In this document: piece after piece, positions 6,446-15,182 of the stretch
Position numbering within the stretch: position 1 is the first letter of the stretch
How the letters are laid out: the number at the start of each line of letters is the position of its first letter
Assembly: GCA_023429995.1 (NCBI GenBank)
Contig: JAEZCE010000024.1
Coordinates: forward strand, 1-15,652
Reading direction: 5' to 3'
DNA from: Bacillota bacterium
Lineage (GTDB): Bacteria > Bacillota > UBA4882 > UBA8346
DNA: 15,652 nt
Made by a program: the position numbers and the translations under genes
The notes under the pieces: model-generated
Told to the model about the DNA's origin: nothing
What the model saw: only the letters and a program-made list of their open reading frames with translations
The model's database searches: none

Positions 6446-8467
6446 ATGAGTCCGAAAAATAATCTTAACGATAGCCCATGGGTCGTAACGTTTTCTCCGG
6501 AAGATACCTTGGAAGATAGACTACGGAAGGCGGCCCATGTAAAACCGAGCGAGGCGCAGCTTGATTGGATGGAAAAAGAATATATCGCTTTTATACATTT
6601 CAGCCCCAATACTTTCAGTAAAAGACAGTGGGGCACCGGATGTGAGGACCCGTCAATTTATGCACCGGTAGCCCTGGACCCATTACAATGGGTAAAGGTA
6701 TGTGCGGATGCAGGTATGAAAATGGCATTATTCACGATGAAGCATCATGATGGTTTTTGTCAGTGGTTTACCGATACCACCGACTTTTCAATCGTAAATT
6801 CACCTGTAAAAAAAGATATTGTTGATTTATTGCAAAAAGGCTGTGATAACTATCAAATTGGGCTTGGTGTTTATCTTTCGCCCTGGGATATGAATCAGAG
6901 AGACAGAGGGTTATGGAATACAGTAGCATATAACCGATACTTTCTGGCGCAGTTGAATGAATTATTAACGCGTTATGGCCGTGTAGATGAAGTTTGGTTT
7001 GACGGCGCTTGCGGTGATTATGAAATATGGAAGGATGTACCTTCTTACAGGCCTGATACTTGGTATGACTATATCGAGGCGGTTCAACCCCATGCTGTAT
7101 TCAGAATGTATGATCCATATTTTTTTGCAACCGAGGAGAAATGGGCAGAAATTATAGCCGGTAAGACCAAGCTGGAATGGCGCGGAAAGGCTGTGCGCTG
7201 GGTCGGGAATGAAGAAGGAAAGAGCCGGACGGACGAATGGAGTGTTCAGGCTGTTTTTGATAGGGCGATAGCTGAAAATGCCACCTTTCGCGATCTAGGC
7301 CAGGAAAAATATTATCAAAATGCAGTAGGAGCTGTATGGTATCCTTTGGAAGTCAACACCACCATACTGAACCAATGGTTCTGGAATGCCGGGACATCAT
7401 CTACTAAAAGGTTATCCGAATTAGTGGAGATATTTTACAATTCCATCGGCAATAACGGAGTTTTGCTTCTTAATGTCAGTCCTGATAGTAATGGGTTGAT
7501 CCCGGAGGATCAAATACAACGTTTGATGGAATTCAAGGAGTTTATGGATCGTACTTTCAATACCAACCTGGCGCTTGGGGCAACAATACATGCAACTTCG
7601 GAAACACCCAACCACAAGGCAGGTTCTATCCTGGATCATAACAAAATGACATATTGGACTACGGACGGCGAGTGGAGTATCAACAATAGCTGTGCTTCCA
7701 TTATATTCGATCTGGGACAGGCCAGGACATTTAATAATGTACTGGTACAGGAATATATCAGAGAAGGGCAAAGAGTGGCTGAATGGAGTTTTGATGCCTG
7801 GACCCAGGATTCGTGGCAGGAATTGGTCCATCATAAGACCATCGGTTATAAGAATATAAAGCGTTTTCAAACTTGTACGACCGATAGGGTCCGACTGAAT
7901 ATCCTCAGAAGCTGGGACAATCCTATGATCTCTAACTTTGGATTATACTTTTCAAATGTTCCTGAAGAAGTGGCTGAAGTAAATAATATAGTGCAAAAAG
8001 GGCCCGAACCCTCTGATGTAGACCCCGGGGAATTGTCGCCTGGATTGTTTTATACCTATTATTCGGGAGGGATTCAATCGGCAGCCTTAATTGAATCCAT
8101 ACCTTCTGTTAAACCCGTAAAGACAGGTATAATCGAGGCATTCGACATTCAACCCGCCGAGGAAGCTATTGGATATTCAATTTCTTATAAAGGGTATATT
8201 CAAGTTTCATCTGACGGTATTTACACATTCAGGCTTGAGAGTGCCAATGGCAGTGTATTGTATCTGGGAGAAAAATTAGTTGTTGATAATGATGAACCCC
8301 ATGAAGCAAAAGCCATCGAGAAAAAAATCGAATTGAAATCGGGTTATTATCCCATTAAGGTATTGTATACAAGCTTCAGACACAAGGGAATGTTAAAAGT
8401 AAGCTGGAGTTGTCCGGGGTTTGCAATGAAAGAAATTGAGATTAACAACCTCCGGCATAAAGGGTAA
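6446..8467 (+). CDS. GH29 alpha-L-fucosidase with CBM32-like and PA14-like domains
   Basis: This 673-residue enzyme should remove terminal alpha-L-fucose from imported oligosaccharides. ATG 6446 is chosen because GGAGG at 6433-6437 lies eight bases upstream. A TTG at 6431 would overlap the site. There is no signal peptide or membrane segment, so it appears cytoplasmic. The GH29 barrel (about 40-370) shows FIHFSPNTF, the KHHDGF substrate-binding histidines (H100/H101), VDEVWFDGA with the likely nucleophile D186, and GNEEG near 255, a candidate for the acid/base region. The motif style is closer to the 1,3/1,4-fucosidase branch. A discoidin/CBM32-like domain (about 375-505; NKMTYWTTDGEWS, IIFDLGQARTFNNVLVQE) and a PA14-like domain (about 530-665; YKGYIQVSSDGIYTFRLES, LKSGYYPIKVLY) follow. 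Binding domains on a cytoplasmic enzyme are unusual. The fucosidase call is firm, the linkage is not. Confidence 0.88.
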   Translation: MSPKNNLNDSPWVVTFSPEDTLEDRLRKAAHVKPSEAQLDWMEKEYIAFIHFSPNTFSKRQWGTGCEDPSIYAPVALDPLQWVKVCADAGMKMALFTMKHHDGFCQWFTDTTDFSIVNSPVKKDIVDLLQKGCDNYQIGLGVYLSPWDMNQRDRGLWNTVAYNRYFLAQLNELLTRYGRVDEVWFDGACGDYEIWKDVPSYRPDTWYDYIEAVQPHAVFRMYDPYFFATEEKWAEIIAGKTKLEWRGKAVRWVGNEEGKSRTDEWSVQAVFDRAIAENATFRDLGQEKYYQNAVGAVWYPLEVNTTILNQWFWNAGTSSTKRLSELVEIFYNSIGNNGVLLLNVSPDSNGLIPEDQIQRLMEFKEFMDRTFNTNLALGATIHATSETPNHKAGSILDHNKMTYWTTDGEWSINNSCASIIFDLGQARTFNNVLVQEYIREGQRVAEWSFDAWTQDSWQELVHHKTIGYKNIKRFQTCTTDRVRLNILRSWDNPMISNFGLYFSNVPEEVAEVNNIVQKGPEPSDVDPGELSPGLFYTYYSGGIQSAALIESIPSVKPVKTGIIEAFDIQPAEEAIGYSISYKGYIQVSSDGIYTFRLESANGSVLYLGEKLVVDNDEPHEAKAIEKKIELKSGYYPIKVLYTSFRHKGMLKVSWSCPGFAMKEIEINNLRHKG

Positions 8468-8493
8468 AGTTTATTGAAATGGAGAATGCAACC

Positions 8494-9384
8494 ATGAATA
8501 CTTACGATATTACATTTTTAGGACATATGTGTTTTGATGAAATAACCCCTTATCAAGGAGAAACAAAAGTTTCTCCCGGTAGTGCGGTTTTGTGTGGGGC
8601 GATGGTAGCGGCCCGGGTCGGCAAAAAAGTCGCAGTCGTTACCAAGATGGCTGAGAAAGATAATGAAATACTCAAACCCATGCAAGAATTAGGCATCGAT
8701 ACATTCGTCATCCCGGCGGCTGAGACGACCTTTTCGGTGGTCATACATCCCACAGCCAATGTCGACGAGAGACGTTTAATATTGCAAAAAAGCGCCGGAT
8801 TGTTTCAACAGAACGAGATTCCGGCTTTGGAAACCAAATATCTGCATTTAGCCGGAATATCCGATCAGGAATTCAATATGAACCTGATTTTGGGCTTAAA
8901 AGCCAAAGGGTATAACCTGTCCGCCGATATGCAGAGTTTCGTGCGTCAAGTCGACCCGGTCACCCGAGAAATCGCTTTTAAAGATGTCCATCAGAAAATA
9001 GAAATTGTCAAACAGCTGAGCAAAGTGAAGTTGGACATCGTCGAGGCCAAAGTTCTCACCGGTACCGATAATCTGGAGGAAGCCGCCAAGATGATCGAAG
9101 CATGGGGTTGCCCGGAAGTCGTGATTACTCAAGCGGAGGGGGTCTTAGCCCGAGTCGAGGGAAAGACTTATTATGAAAAGTTCTCCAACCGCAGCGTGGT
9201 TGGGCGGACCGGACGCGGCGACACCACATTTGCCGCATACCTCGCTTGGCGGATGGACCATGGTGTTGCCGAATCCCTTAAATTTGCCGCAGCGCTAGTC
9301 TCCATCAAGATGGAAACCCCGGGTCCATTTCAAGGGACGCTTCAAGATGTTATCGAACGGGTGATTTTGGACCATTCAGCCTAA
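8494..9384 (+). CDS. PfkB/ribokinase-family carbohydrate kinase
   Basis: This 296-residue kinase transfers phosphate from ATP to a sugar or sugar-like alcohol in the cytoplasm. I place the start at ATG 8494 because GGAG at 8481-8484 has good spacing to it and the family normally begins close to this point (MNTYDITFLGHMCFDEI). An ATG at 8479 is in frame but lacks a ribosome binding site. The N-terminal part has the glycine-containing substrate signature (SPGSAVLCGAMVAARVGKKVAVVTKM). The C-terminal signature is GRTGRGDTTFAAY, with D243 as catalytic base and the G-R-G-D anion hole. It sits 26 bases after the fucosidase gene. The substrate is unknown. Fucose itself is normally handled by kinases of another fold, so a sugar released by the phosphorylase, or a different hexose or inositol-like compound, is also possible. 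Confidence 0.88.
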   Translation: MNTYDITFLGHMCFDEITPYQGETKVSPGSAVLCGAMVAARVGKKVAVVTKMAEKDNEILKPMQELGIDTFVIPAAETTFSVVIHPTANVDERRLILQKSAGLFQQNEIPALETKYLHLAGISDQEFNMNLILGLKAKGYNLSADMQSFVRQVDPVTREIAFKDVHQKIEIVKQLSKVKLDIVEAKVLTGTDNLEEAAKMIEAWGCPEVVITQAEGVLARVEGKTYYEKFSNRSVVGRTGRGDTTFAAYLAWRMDHGVAESLKFAAALVSIKMETPGPFQGTLQDVIERVILDHSA

Positions 9385-9418
9385 CAAACGATATTCTAAC
9401 GAGGAGGATATTTTAATC

Positions 9419-11761
9419 ATGCATTTATTCAAAACATCGGAAAAATATTTCAAAGTCGATCCCTGGCTGGTTGTTGAAGAAGGCTTTGACCCGGCCAAAC
9501 AACGACTGGCGGAATCAATCTTCTCCGTAGCCAACGAGTTTATGTGTGTTCGGGGATCTTTCGAGGAAAGTTACTCCGGCGATCATCTTCAAGGTAGTTA
9601 TTTCAGTCAGCTGTACGACATGATGGATATTAAGTATCCTCAAGTATTCAAAGGCTTTATCACCGAAGGCGCCACTATGATTAATGCCGTGGATTGGCTA
9701 TACACCCGGATTAACATCGATGGTGAAGAGCTGGATTTGGCCAAGGTGAAGTTTTCAGACTTTAAAAGAACACTCGATTTACGAAACGCTACTTTAACCC
9801 GGGAATTCGTTTGGACGACTTCAAAAAACAAACAACTACGGATTACTTTCTTACGGTTTACTGATATCGTGAATACGGCCATGGGATGCCAACGGGTCAT
9901 TTTTGAACCGCTGAATTTTTCCGGCGAGATCAAAGTCTGTTCTGGTTTGGACTTTGATACGATTTATGAACTGGCAGCGGGATGGGATCAAACCCAAGGG
10001 ACGGGTTCCAGTACAGAAAAAAACGCCGATTTGAATTTTTGGACCTGTGAAAGAAAAGAGAAGATCGGAGATGTTTTTGCAATTCAAGCACACACCCGGC
10101 GTAGTGGGATCAAATTATTTTCCAGCTTTAGACTGGATTCCAATCAGACTATCCAACCCCAAACCGTGGAACGGGAAAAATTCATCGGGGCCGAGTTTAC
10201 CCTGAAACTCACCCCAAATCAAGCTGCTTCCTTTGATAAGATTGCGGTAAATTATTGGGAACAGACGAGTATACCTGAGCAAGTCTGGATGAGCGGTCTT
10301 GACTTAGCCCGAAAATATAGCCGGACAACATATGAACAGGAACTTGCGGGACATAACAATTGCTGGTCTGATTTTTGGCGGCGGATGGATGTTGAAATTG
10401 AGGGCGATCCCGAATTGCAACAAGGGGTGCGCTATTCCTTGTATGCGATGTATATCAACTACCATGGAGAGAGCGACCGGCGCAATGTTATCTGCAAGCT
10501 CGGCGGTGAAGTATACAACGGAGTTAATTTCTGGGATACTGAGATCTATTGTCATCGGATGTATATGTTCTTAAACCCTGAGATTGCCCGGAAACTTTTA
10601 ATGTACCGCTATCATTATCTTTCCAAGGCTTTGGAAAACGCCAAACGGGTCGATCTGAAGGGTGCCCGCTATCCGTTCGCTACAATAACCGGTGTTGAGG
10701 AGATGGGTACCTGGCAGCATGTGGAACTGGAAATTCACCAGAATGAGGCTATTTATTATGCAATCTGGCATTACGACAAAGTCTGTAAGGATAAAAAATT
10801 CCTTTACCATGAAGGAATAGAGATGTTGCTGCAAATGTGCCGTTGCATGGCCAGTTGGGGCGGATGGAGTCCGAAAAAGGGCGATTTCGGATTTTACGGG
10901 GTTATGGGTCCGGATGAGTTCCATATGATGGTCAATCATAACTGTTACACCAATTATCTGGGGAAGAAGATGTTCAATTATACCCTGGAAGTACTCACAG
11001 AGATGAAACAAAACGCGCCCGATTTATATGAATTGGCCGTAAAAAAAGTGCAATTGTCCCCGGGGGAAACCGCTGACTGGAAGCGGATGGCCGATAAAAT
11101 GCGGATTTTAAAAGATGAGGAAACGGATATTTATGAACAACATGATGGTTATTTTGATTTGCCCCATGTTGATGTTAAAAATATTCCCATGTCGGAGGTT
11201 CCAATCTATAAGCATTGGGCCTATATTAAGATTTTCCGTTACAATATGGTCAAACAGCCGGATTTTCTTAACCTACCGTACTTCTTTAGTCAAGACTTTA
11301 CCATGGAGGAGAAAAAAGTTAATTACGAATTTTATGAGGCCAGGACTTCCCATGAATCGTCTTTATCCCCTTCATTACATGCGATCTTAGCGGCGGAATT
11401 AGGGAAATTGGATGAAGCTTATAACTTTTTAGCTTATGCCGCCCGGTTGGATTTAGATAATTATAACCGCAATACCGAACAGGGAATCCATTCGTCATCT
11501 GCGGCCGGGGTTTGGGCAAGTATGGTATCCGGTTTTGGGGGACTTCGTACTGATAGTGAGACGTTGATTCTCAATCCGACATTGCCGCAACAATGGCAAT
11601 CTTTCCGGTTTAAAATTACCTATGGCGGATCATTGCTGGAAGTATTCGTTACCAAAGAGGAAGCCATTTTTAAAGTTCTTGAAGGAGATGCCGTTTTGCT
11701 TAATGTTTATGGGAAACCGGTAAATATTACAGCAGAAGGGGTAACTATCAAGCGAAAATAA
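9419..11761 (+). CDS. GH65 glycoside phosphorylase (maltose/kojibiose phosphorylase family)
   Basis: This 780-residue enzyme is the usual length of GH65 phosphorylases. They split an alpha-glucoside with inorganic phosphate to beta-glucose 1-phosphate plus the acceptor sugar. An N-terminal beta-sandwich (about 1-280) leads to the (alpha/alpha)6 barrel (about 320-700) and a short C-terminal beta domain. Visible family motifs are GGEVYNGVNFWDTE at 362-375, GPDEFH with the likely general acid E500, followed by NHNCYTNYL, and the phosphate-site regions TSHESSLSPS at 643-652 and GIHSSSAAG at 689-697. GAGGAGG at 9401-9407 is the ribosome binding site, with slightly long spacing. It is the last gene of the intact operon. 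No beta-phosphoglucomutase is visible to process the glucose 1-phosphate. The linkage specificity cannot be read from sequence alone. A truncated relative lies at the right edge of the window. Confidence 0.9.
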   Translation: MHLFKTSEKYFKVDPWLVVEEGFDPAKQRLAESIFSVANEFMCVRGSFEESYSGDHLQGSYFSQLYDMMDIKYPQVFKGFITEGATMINAVDWLYTRINIDGEELDLAKVKFSDFKRTLDLRNATLTREFVWTTSKNKQLRITFLRFTDIVNTAMGCQRVIFEPLNFSGEIKVCSGLDFDTIYELAAGWDQTQGTGSSTEKNADLNFWTCERKEKIGDVFAIQAHTRRSGIKLFSSFRLDSNQTIQPQTVEREKFIGAEFTLKLTPNQAASFDKIAVNYWEQTSIPEQVWMSGLDLARKYSRTTYEQELAGHNNCWSDFWRRMDVEIEGDPELQQGVRYSLYAMYINYHGESDRRNVICKLGGEVYNGVNFWDTEIYCHRMYMFLNPEIARKLLMYRYHYLSKALENAKRVDLKGARYPFATITGVEEMGTWQHVELEIHQNEAIYYAIWHYDKVCKDKKFLYHEGIEMLLQMCRCMASWGGWSPKKGDFGFYGVMGPDEFHMMVNHNCYTNYLGKKMFNYTLEVLTEMKQNAPDLYELAVKKVQLSPGETADWKRMADKMRILKDEETDIYEQHDGYFDLPHVDVKNIPMSEVPIYKHWAYIKIFRYNMVKQPDFLNLPYFFSQDFTMEEKKVNYEFYEARTSHESSLSPSLHAILAAELGKLDEAYNFLAYAARLDLDNYNRNTEQGIHSSSAAGVWASMVSGFGGLRTDSETLILNPTLPQQWQSFRFKITYGGSLLEVFVTKEEAIFKVLEGDAVLLNVYGKPVNITAEGVTIKRK

Positions 11762-11773
11762 AGAAATTTATTG

Positions 11774-11816
11774 TTATATCCCAGGTATTACATTTCCGCC
11801 ACATACGGGGATATAA
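11774..11816. repeat. Long inverted repeat after the GH65 gene
   Basis: TTATATCCC (11774-11782) pairs with GGGATATAA (11808-11816), and a few more pairs (GTAT with ATAC) extend the stem inward past a small bulge, leaving about 14 loop bases. It starts 12 bases after the GH65 stop. No T tract follows on either strand, so it is at best a weak terminator or a 3' protective fold. It lies exactly at the junction with the truncated permease relic, so it may also be a remnant of the rearrangement. Confidence 0.5.
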
Positions 11817-11825
11817 GCTCCGGTA

Positions 11826-12166
11826 ATGAAACTGGCGAGATCCGAAGCTAAAAAAGCCACTGTAATTATTAATGTTTTAATCGGGACTATGGCTTCTTAT
11901 GTTATCGCCAGATTCGATTTTAAATTAAATAAACTGGTAATGGGTATATTTTTAGTAGCAATGCTTATTCCTTTTTATACCATTGAAGTCGCCCGTTTTA
12001 AAATCATCAGAGACTTGCATCTTTATAATACTTTATATACCCCTTATATACCCCCATTATAATATACATCGGGGCGGATATCATGCAAATTTTTGTTTAC
12101 AAGCAGTATATTGATAAAATACCGACATCCTTGGATGAAGAGGACAAATATATAGTTGGGAGTTGA
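11826..12166 (+). pseudogene. Broken MalG-type sugar permease relic
   Basis: This is the remains of a second sugar permease gene. The first part encodes a convincing MalG-family stretch (VLIGTMASYVIARFDFKLNK, MLIPFYTIEVARFKIIRDLH) and ends at a stop at 12060-12062. The homology resumes in another frame at about 12055 as PIIIYIGADIMQIFVYKQYI and DKIPTSLDE. The cause is visible: an 11-base tandem duplication at 12033-12054. Removing one copy gives a continuous LYNTLYTPIIIYIGAD. The gene also lacks its 5' part, with no first membrane segment. It jumps from the start of the EAA loop (SLDE) directly to DKYIVGS, which matches the usual permease C-terminus, so about 80-100 codons are missing inside. 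The stop codon is four bases before the GH42 start. It is unlike the intact MalG in this window, so it comes from a different transporter. Confidence 0.85.
12033..12054 (+). repeat. 11-bp tandem duplication causing a frameshift
   Basis: TTATATACCCC occurs at 12033-12043 and again at 12044-12054 with no difference. It lies inside the permease relic at the exact point where the reading frame changes. Deleting one copy restores a continuous permease peptide across the site, so this looks like a replication slippage event. Confidence 0.9.
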
Positions 12167-12170
12167 TTTG

Positions 12171-14168
12171 ATGTACTTTGGAGCGGCTTATTATCCTGAG
12201 CATTGGCCAAGAGAAATGTGGGAGAATGATGCAGTACTCATGAGAGATGCAAATATAAATGTGGTACGACTTGCAGAATTCGGCTGGGCAAAAATAGAAC
12301 CCGAGAAAGGGCGCTATGACTTTTCATGGCTTGATGATGCCATCAAGATATTTGAACAGCATGATATTAAAGTTGTTTTAGGGACACCAACCGCTACTCC
12401 GCCCAAATGGTTGATGGATGAGCATCCCGACATTTATCCGGTCAATCGTTACGGACAAATAAGGGGTTTCGGGAGCAGACGCCATTATTGTGTCAATAAC
12501 CCAGACTTTCACGAGATTACCCGGAAAATTGTTACCGAAGTCGTGAGACATTATTCCGAAAATCCTAATATTATTGCCTGGCAAGTGGATAACGAGTTCG
12601 GGTGCCAGGATACAACATACTGTTATTGTGAAAATTGTTTAAAAGCATTTCGTCTATGGTTAAAAAACAAGTATCAAAATATTGAAGCTTTGAATCAAGC
12701 TTGGGGCACAGTTTTCTGGAGTCAAACCTATCGGGACTGGGATGAAGTTATTCTTCCGGCATACAGCGTTTGCGATGGGGCTGACCCCAAATATCACGGA
12801 CATAACCCATCCCTAGTCCTCGATTATAAAAGATTTGCGTCGGACTCAATAATCGCTTACCAAAAGCTCCAGATTGAGATTATCCGGAAGTTTCCCCAAA
12901 AACCAATAACCCATAATTTATTGGGTCATTTTCCGGAGATTGATTATTTCAAGTTTGCCAAAGATTTAGACTTCGTTTCTTGGGATAATTATCCCGATTA
13001 TCCCTGGGAAAACTCTTCGTATATCAAAACTTCGATGGCGCATGATTTGATGAGGGGAACCAAGGAAAAGAATTTTTGGGTGATGGAGCAACAAAGCGGT
13101 CCGTGCGGTTGGAATCATTTAGCGGATACTCCGAAACCTGGGCAGCTGCGGCTTTGGACTTATCAGGCTATCGCCCATGGGGCGGAGGCAATTCTCTATT
13201 TTCGTTTCCGGGCCTGTCGTTTCGGAACAGAACAGTATTGGTATGGGGTGCTTGATCATGATTCGGTGCCTCGGCGGCGGTATAAGGAAATTCAGCAGAT
13301 TGGAAAGGAGTTGAAAGAGTTAACAAATTTAATCGTTGGATCAAAACCGATCATAGATGCAGCTATTGTTAAATCATATGATAATCTTTGGAGTCACATG
13401 ATCCAACCGCATAATGTAAACTTTGATTATAACGAATTGCTGCTGAAAATTTATCAGGCTAATACGGAAAACAACTCTTCTGTTGACATTATCAATGTTG
13501 AAAATGATTTTTCTAAGTATAAATTACTCTGGATGCCTGCGTTTAACCTAATGAATCAGGAAATTTACCACAAACTTGATGCTTACGTTAAATCAGGCGG
13601 TACGCTTGTGTTGACTTTTCGTTCCGGGAGCAGAAATTGGGATAATACAATGAGTGAATCGACAATTCCTGGCTTATTCAGTGAAATGGCGGGAATTGAA
13701 GTGGAGGAATTCGATTCTTTAAATAAGGGCCGCCAGGTTTCAGTTACGACGATTATTGGAGACGGAGTTGCTTCAATATGGTGCGATATTGTTAAATCTT
13801 CTGGCGCGGAGGTTATTGGTAAGTACATATCTGAATTCTATAATGGAAGCCCCGCCATAACTGTTAACTGTTTAGGAAAAGGCAAAGTGTACTATATTGG
13901 TTGCGATCTGGATCAACCAGCGTTGAGAAATTTAGTACAATATATTAACAACAACTCCGGGGTTGCTCCGGTATTACCCTACCCCATCTCGGGAGTGGAA
14001 ATAATTAAAAAAGAAAATCAAGGCCGTCAGTTCTTAATGGTTTTAAATCATAATTCCCGGGAAGTTATAATTAATTTGAACGGTGAATATACAAATTTAA
14101 TTACAAATCAATTGGTTAAATCCTATTTAAATTTACCCGCATACGGGGTCGGAGTATTAAGTTGCTGA
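12171..14168 (+). CDS. GH42 beta-galactosidase
   Basis: This 665-residue cytoplasmic enzyme hydrolyses terminal beta-D-galactosides. ATG 12171 is chosen because GGGAG at 12158-12162 lies eight bases upstream and the family begins MYFGAAYYPEHWP. An in-frame TTG at 12156 is too early. The N-terminal barrel (about 1-385) contains the acid/base E142 in WQVDNEFG and the nucleophile E306 in FWVMEQQSG, close to the Thermus A4 enzyme positions (141 and 312). The zinc-site cysteines are present: C107 in HYCVNNP, then C151, C153 and C156 in YCYCENC. A trimerisation domain (about 390-600) and a small C-terminal beta domain follow. There is no signal peptide. The gene directly follows the stop of the permease relic with coupling-like spacing, so it was probably the gene after malG in an older transporter operon. 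Its present promoter is not evident. Confidence 0.94.
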   Translation: MYFGAAYYPEHWPREMWENDAVLMRDANINVVRLAEFGWAKIEPEKGRYDFSWLDDAIKIFEQHDIKVVLGTPTATPPKWLMDEHPDIYPVNRYGQIRGFGSRRHYCVNNPDFHEITRKIVTEVVRHYSENPNIIAWQVDNEFGCQDTTYCYCENCLKAFRLWLKNKYQNIEALNQAWGTVFWSQTYRDWDEVILPAYSVCDGADPKYHGHNPSLVLDYKRFASDSIIAYQKLQIEIIRKFPQKPITHNLLGHFPEIDYFKFAKDLDFVSWDNYPDYPWENSSYIKTSMAHDLMRGTKEKNFWVMEQQSGPCGWNHLADTPKPGQLRLWTYQAIAHGAEAILYFRFRACRFGTEQYWYGVLDHDSVPRRRYKEIQQIGKELKELTNLIVGSKPIIDAAIVKSYDNLWSHMIQPHNVNFDYNELLLKIYQANTENNSSVDIINVENDFSKYKLLWMPAFNLMNQEIYHKLDAYVKSGGTLVLTFRSGSRNWDNTMSESTIPGLFSEMAGIEVEEFDSLNKGRQVSVTTIIGDGVASIWCDIVKSSGAEVIGKYISEFYNGSPAITVNCLGKGKVYYIGCDLDQPALRNLVQYINNNSGVAPVLPYPISGVEIIKKENQGRQFLMVLNHNSREVIINLNGEYTNLITNQLVKSYLNLPAYGVGVLSC

Positions 14169-14275
14169 TTCTTTTGGTGCCCCTGTTACTATGGTTTGCC
14201 TTTGAAAATGCATAGAGGAGAAAAAAGGCTAACGTAGAATGTAAAAAGTGTATTTACGTAAGTGGGGTTGTAAAA

Positions 14276-15131
14276 ATGGAACTTTTTCAAAAAACGACGG
14301 TCAACACAGACATACTTAATAGCATTTTAGATTGTTTCGGCGATATTACCGGTATTATTGGAGAATTTTGCGTAAATAACCAGGAAGAACTTATTTATAG
14401 TAGTAAAATCGAGTGTATTTTTTGTCATCATATACGAAAAAATCCTGTTATTGATCAAAGATGCAGAGCATGTGACAAATCGGCCTTGGATATCGTTGAA
14501 AAGAAAAAAGGAATTCATATATATCAGTGCCACTTAGGTTTTTGGGAGGCGATTGTTCCGCTTTTTCAAATAATGTTATCTCAGGGTATTTTATTTTCGG
14601 TCATATCAAAGATGATGCGTATATCGATGAAAACTGGAAACGATAGAACGGGAACTTGTTGCCTGCGGCTTTAAGGAGAAGGATATTGAAATCGCTAGGG
14701 ATTTATATTTTAATACCGGAGTTGCCGACGGACGGAAGACTATTGAATCTTCCGCCAAGCTGCTGGATATAATCGCCAATTATATATCAAATACCAAAAT
14801 AATTTTTGTCAAAGGTGTTGATACGGTAGAAAAAATTAAAACTTATATTGAAATGAATTACCAGAAGACGGTAAGTGTAAAAGACTTAGCCGATTTAGTA
14901 GAAGTAAGCAAATCTTATTTATGTTATATTTTTAAAAAAGAGACCGGAAAGACGATAACTGATTATTATAATGAAATCCGTATTCGCGAGGCTGAAAAAT
15001 TTTTACAGGAGACAAATAGGTCTGTTAAGCAAATTTGCTCCGAGATTGGTTTTACCGACCAGAACTACTTTAGCAGGCTTTTTAAGAAAGTGGTCGGAAT
15101 CAGTCCGTTACAATATAGGAAACAGCGCTGA
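14276..15131 (+). pseudogene. PocR-domain AraC-family regulator, two frameshifts
   Basis: If repaired it would encode about 285 residues: an N-terminal PocR-type ligand-binding domain (about 1-125) and a C-terminal AraC helix-turn-helix domain (about 185-285). The PocR part shows CIFCHHI, QRCRACDKSA and IYQCHLGFWEAIVPLF. The DNA-binding part shows VKDLADLVEVSKSYLCYIF and QICSEIGFTDQNYFSRLFKK. The frame breaks twice. Near 14567-14571 the sequence CAAATAAT would need one more A to continue as QNNVISGYFIFGHIKDD. Near 14637-14641 GGAAACG would need one more A to continue as ENWKTIERELVACG. Each break is one missing A in a short A run. The start ATG 14276 has only a weak GGGG site upstream. It probably once controlled the GH42 or GH65 genes around it. 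Either real decay or assembly/read error would explain the breaks. Confidence 0.82.
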
Positions 15132-15182
15132 AAGAATATTAAATTGCAGTTTCATACAACTAATTTCTTATACCATACCCGT

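Noticed and set aside
7421..7870. Minus-strand open frame inside the fucosidase gene
   Set aside because: It is antisense to a well-supported GH29/CBM region, has no family resemblance and is best explained as a shadow.
10598..11011. Minus-strand open frame inside the GH65 gene
   Set aside because: It is antisense to the catalytic barrel of GH65 and shows no protein-like features of its own.
11826..12062. A real short permease gene starting at ATG 11826
   Set aside because: It has no ribosome binding site at a proper distance, lacks the first membrane segment, and its C-terminal continuation is present in another frame after an 11-bp duplication.
14241..14257. GTAAA/TTTAC dyad as operator for the AraC-type gene
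   Set aside because: The arms are only five bases in AT-rich DNA, and AraC-family proteins generally bind direct repeats.
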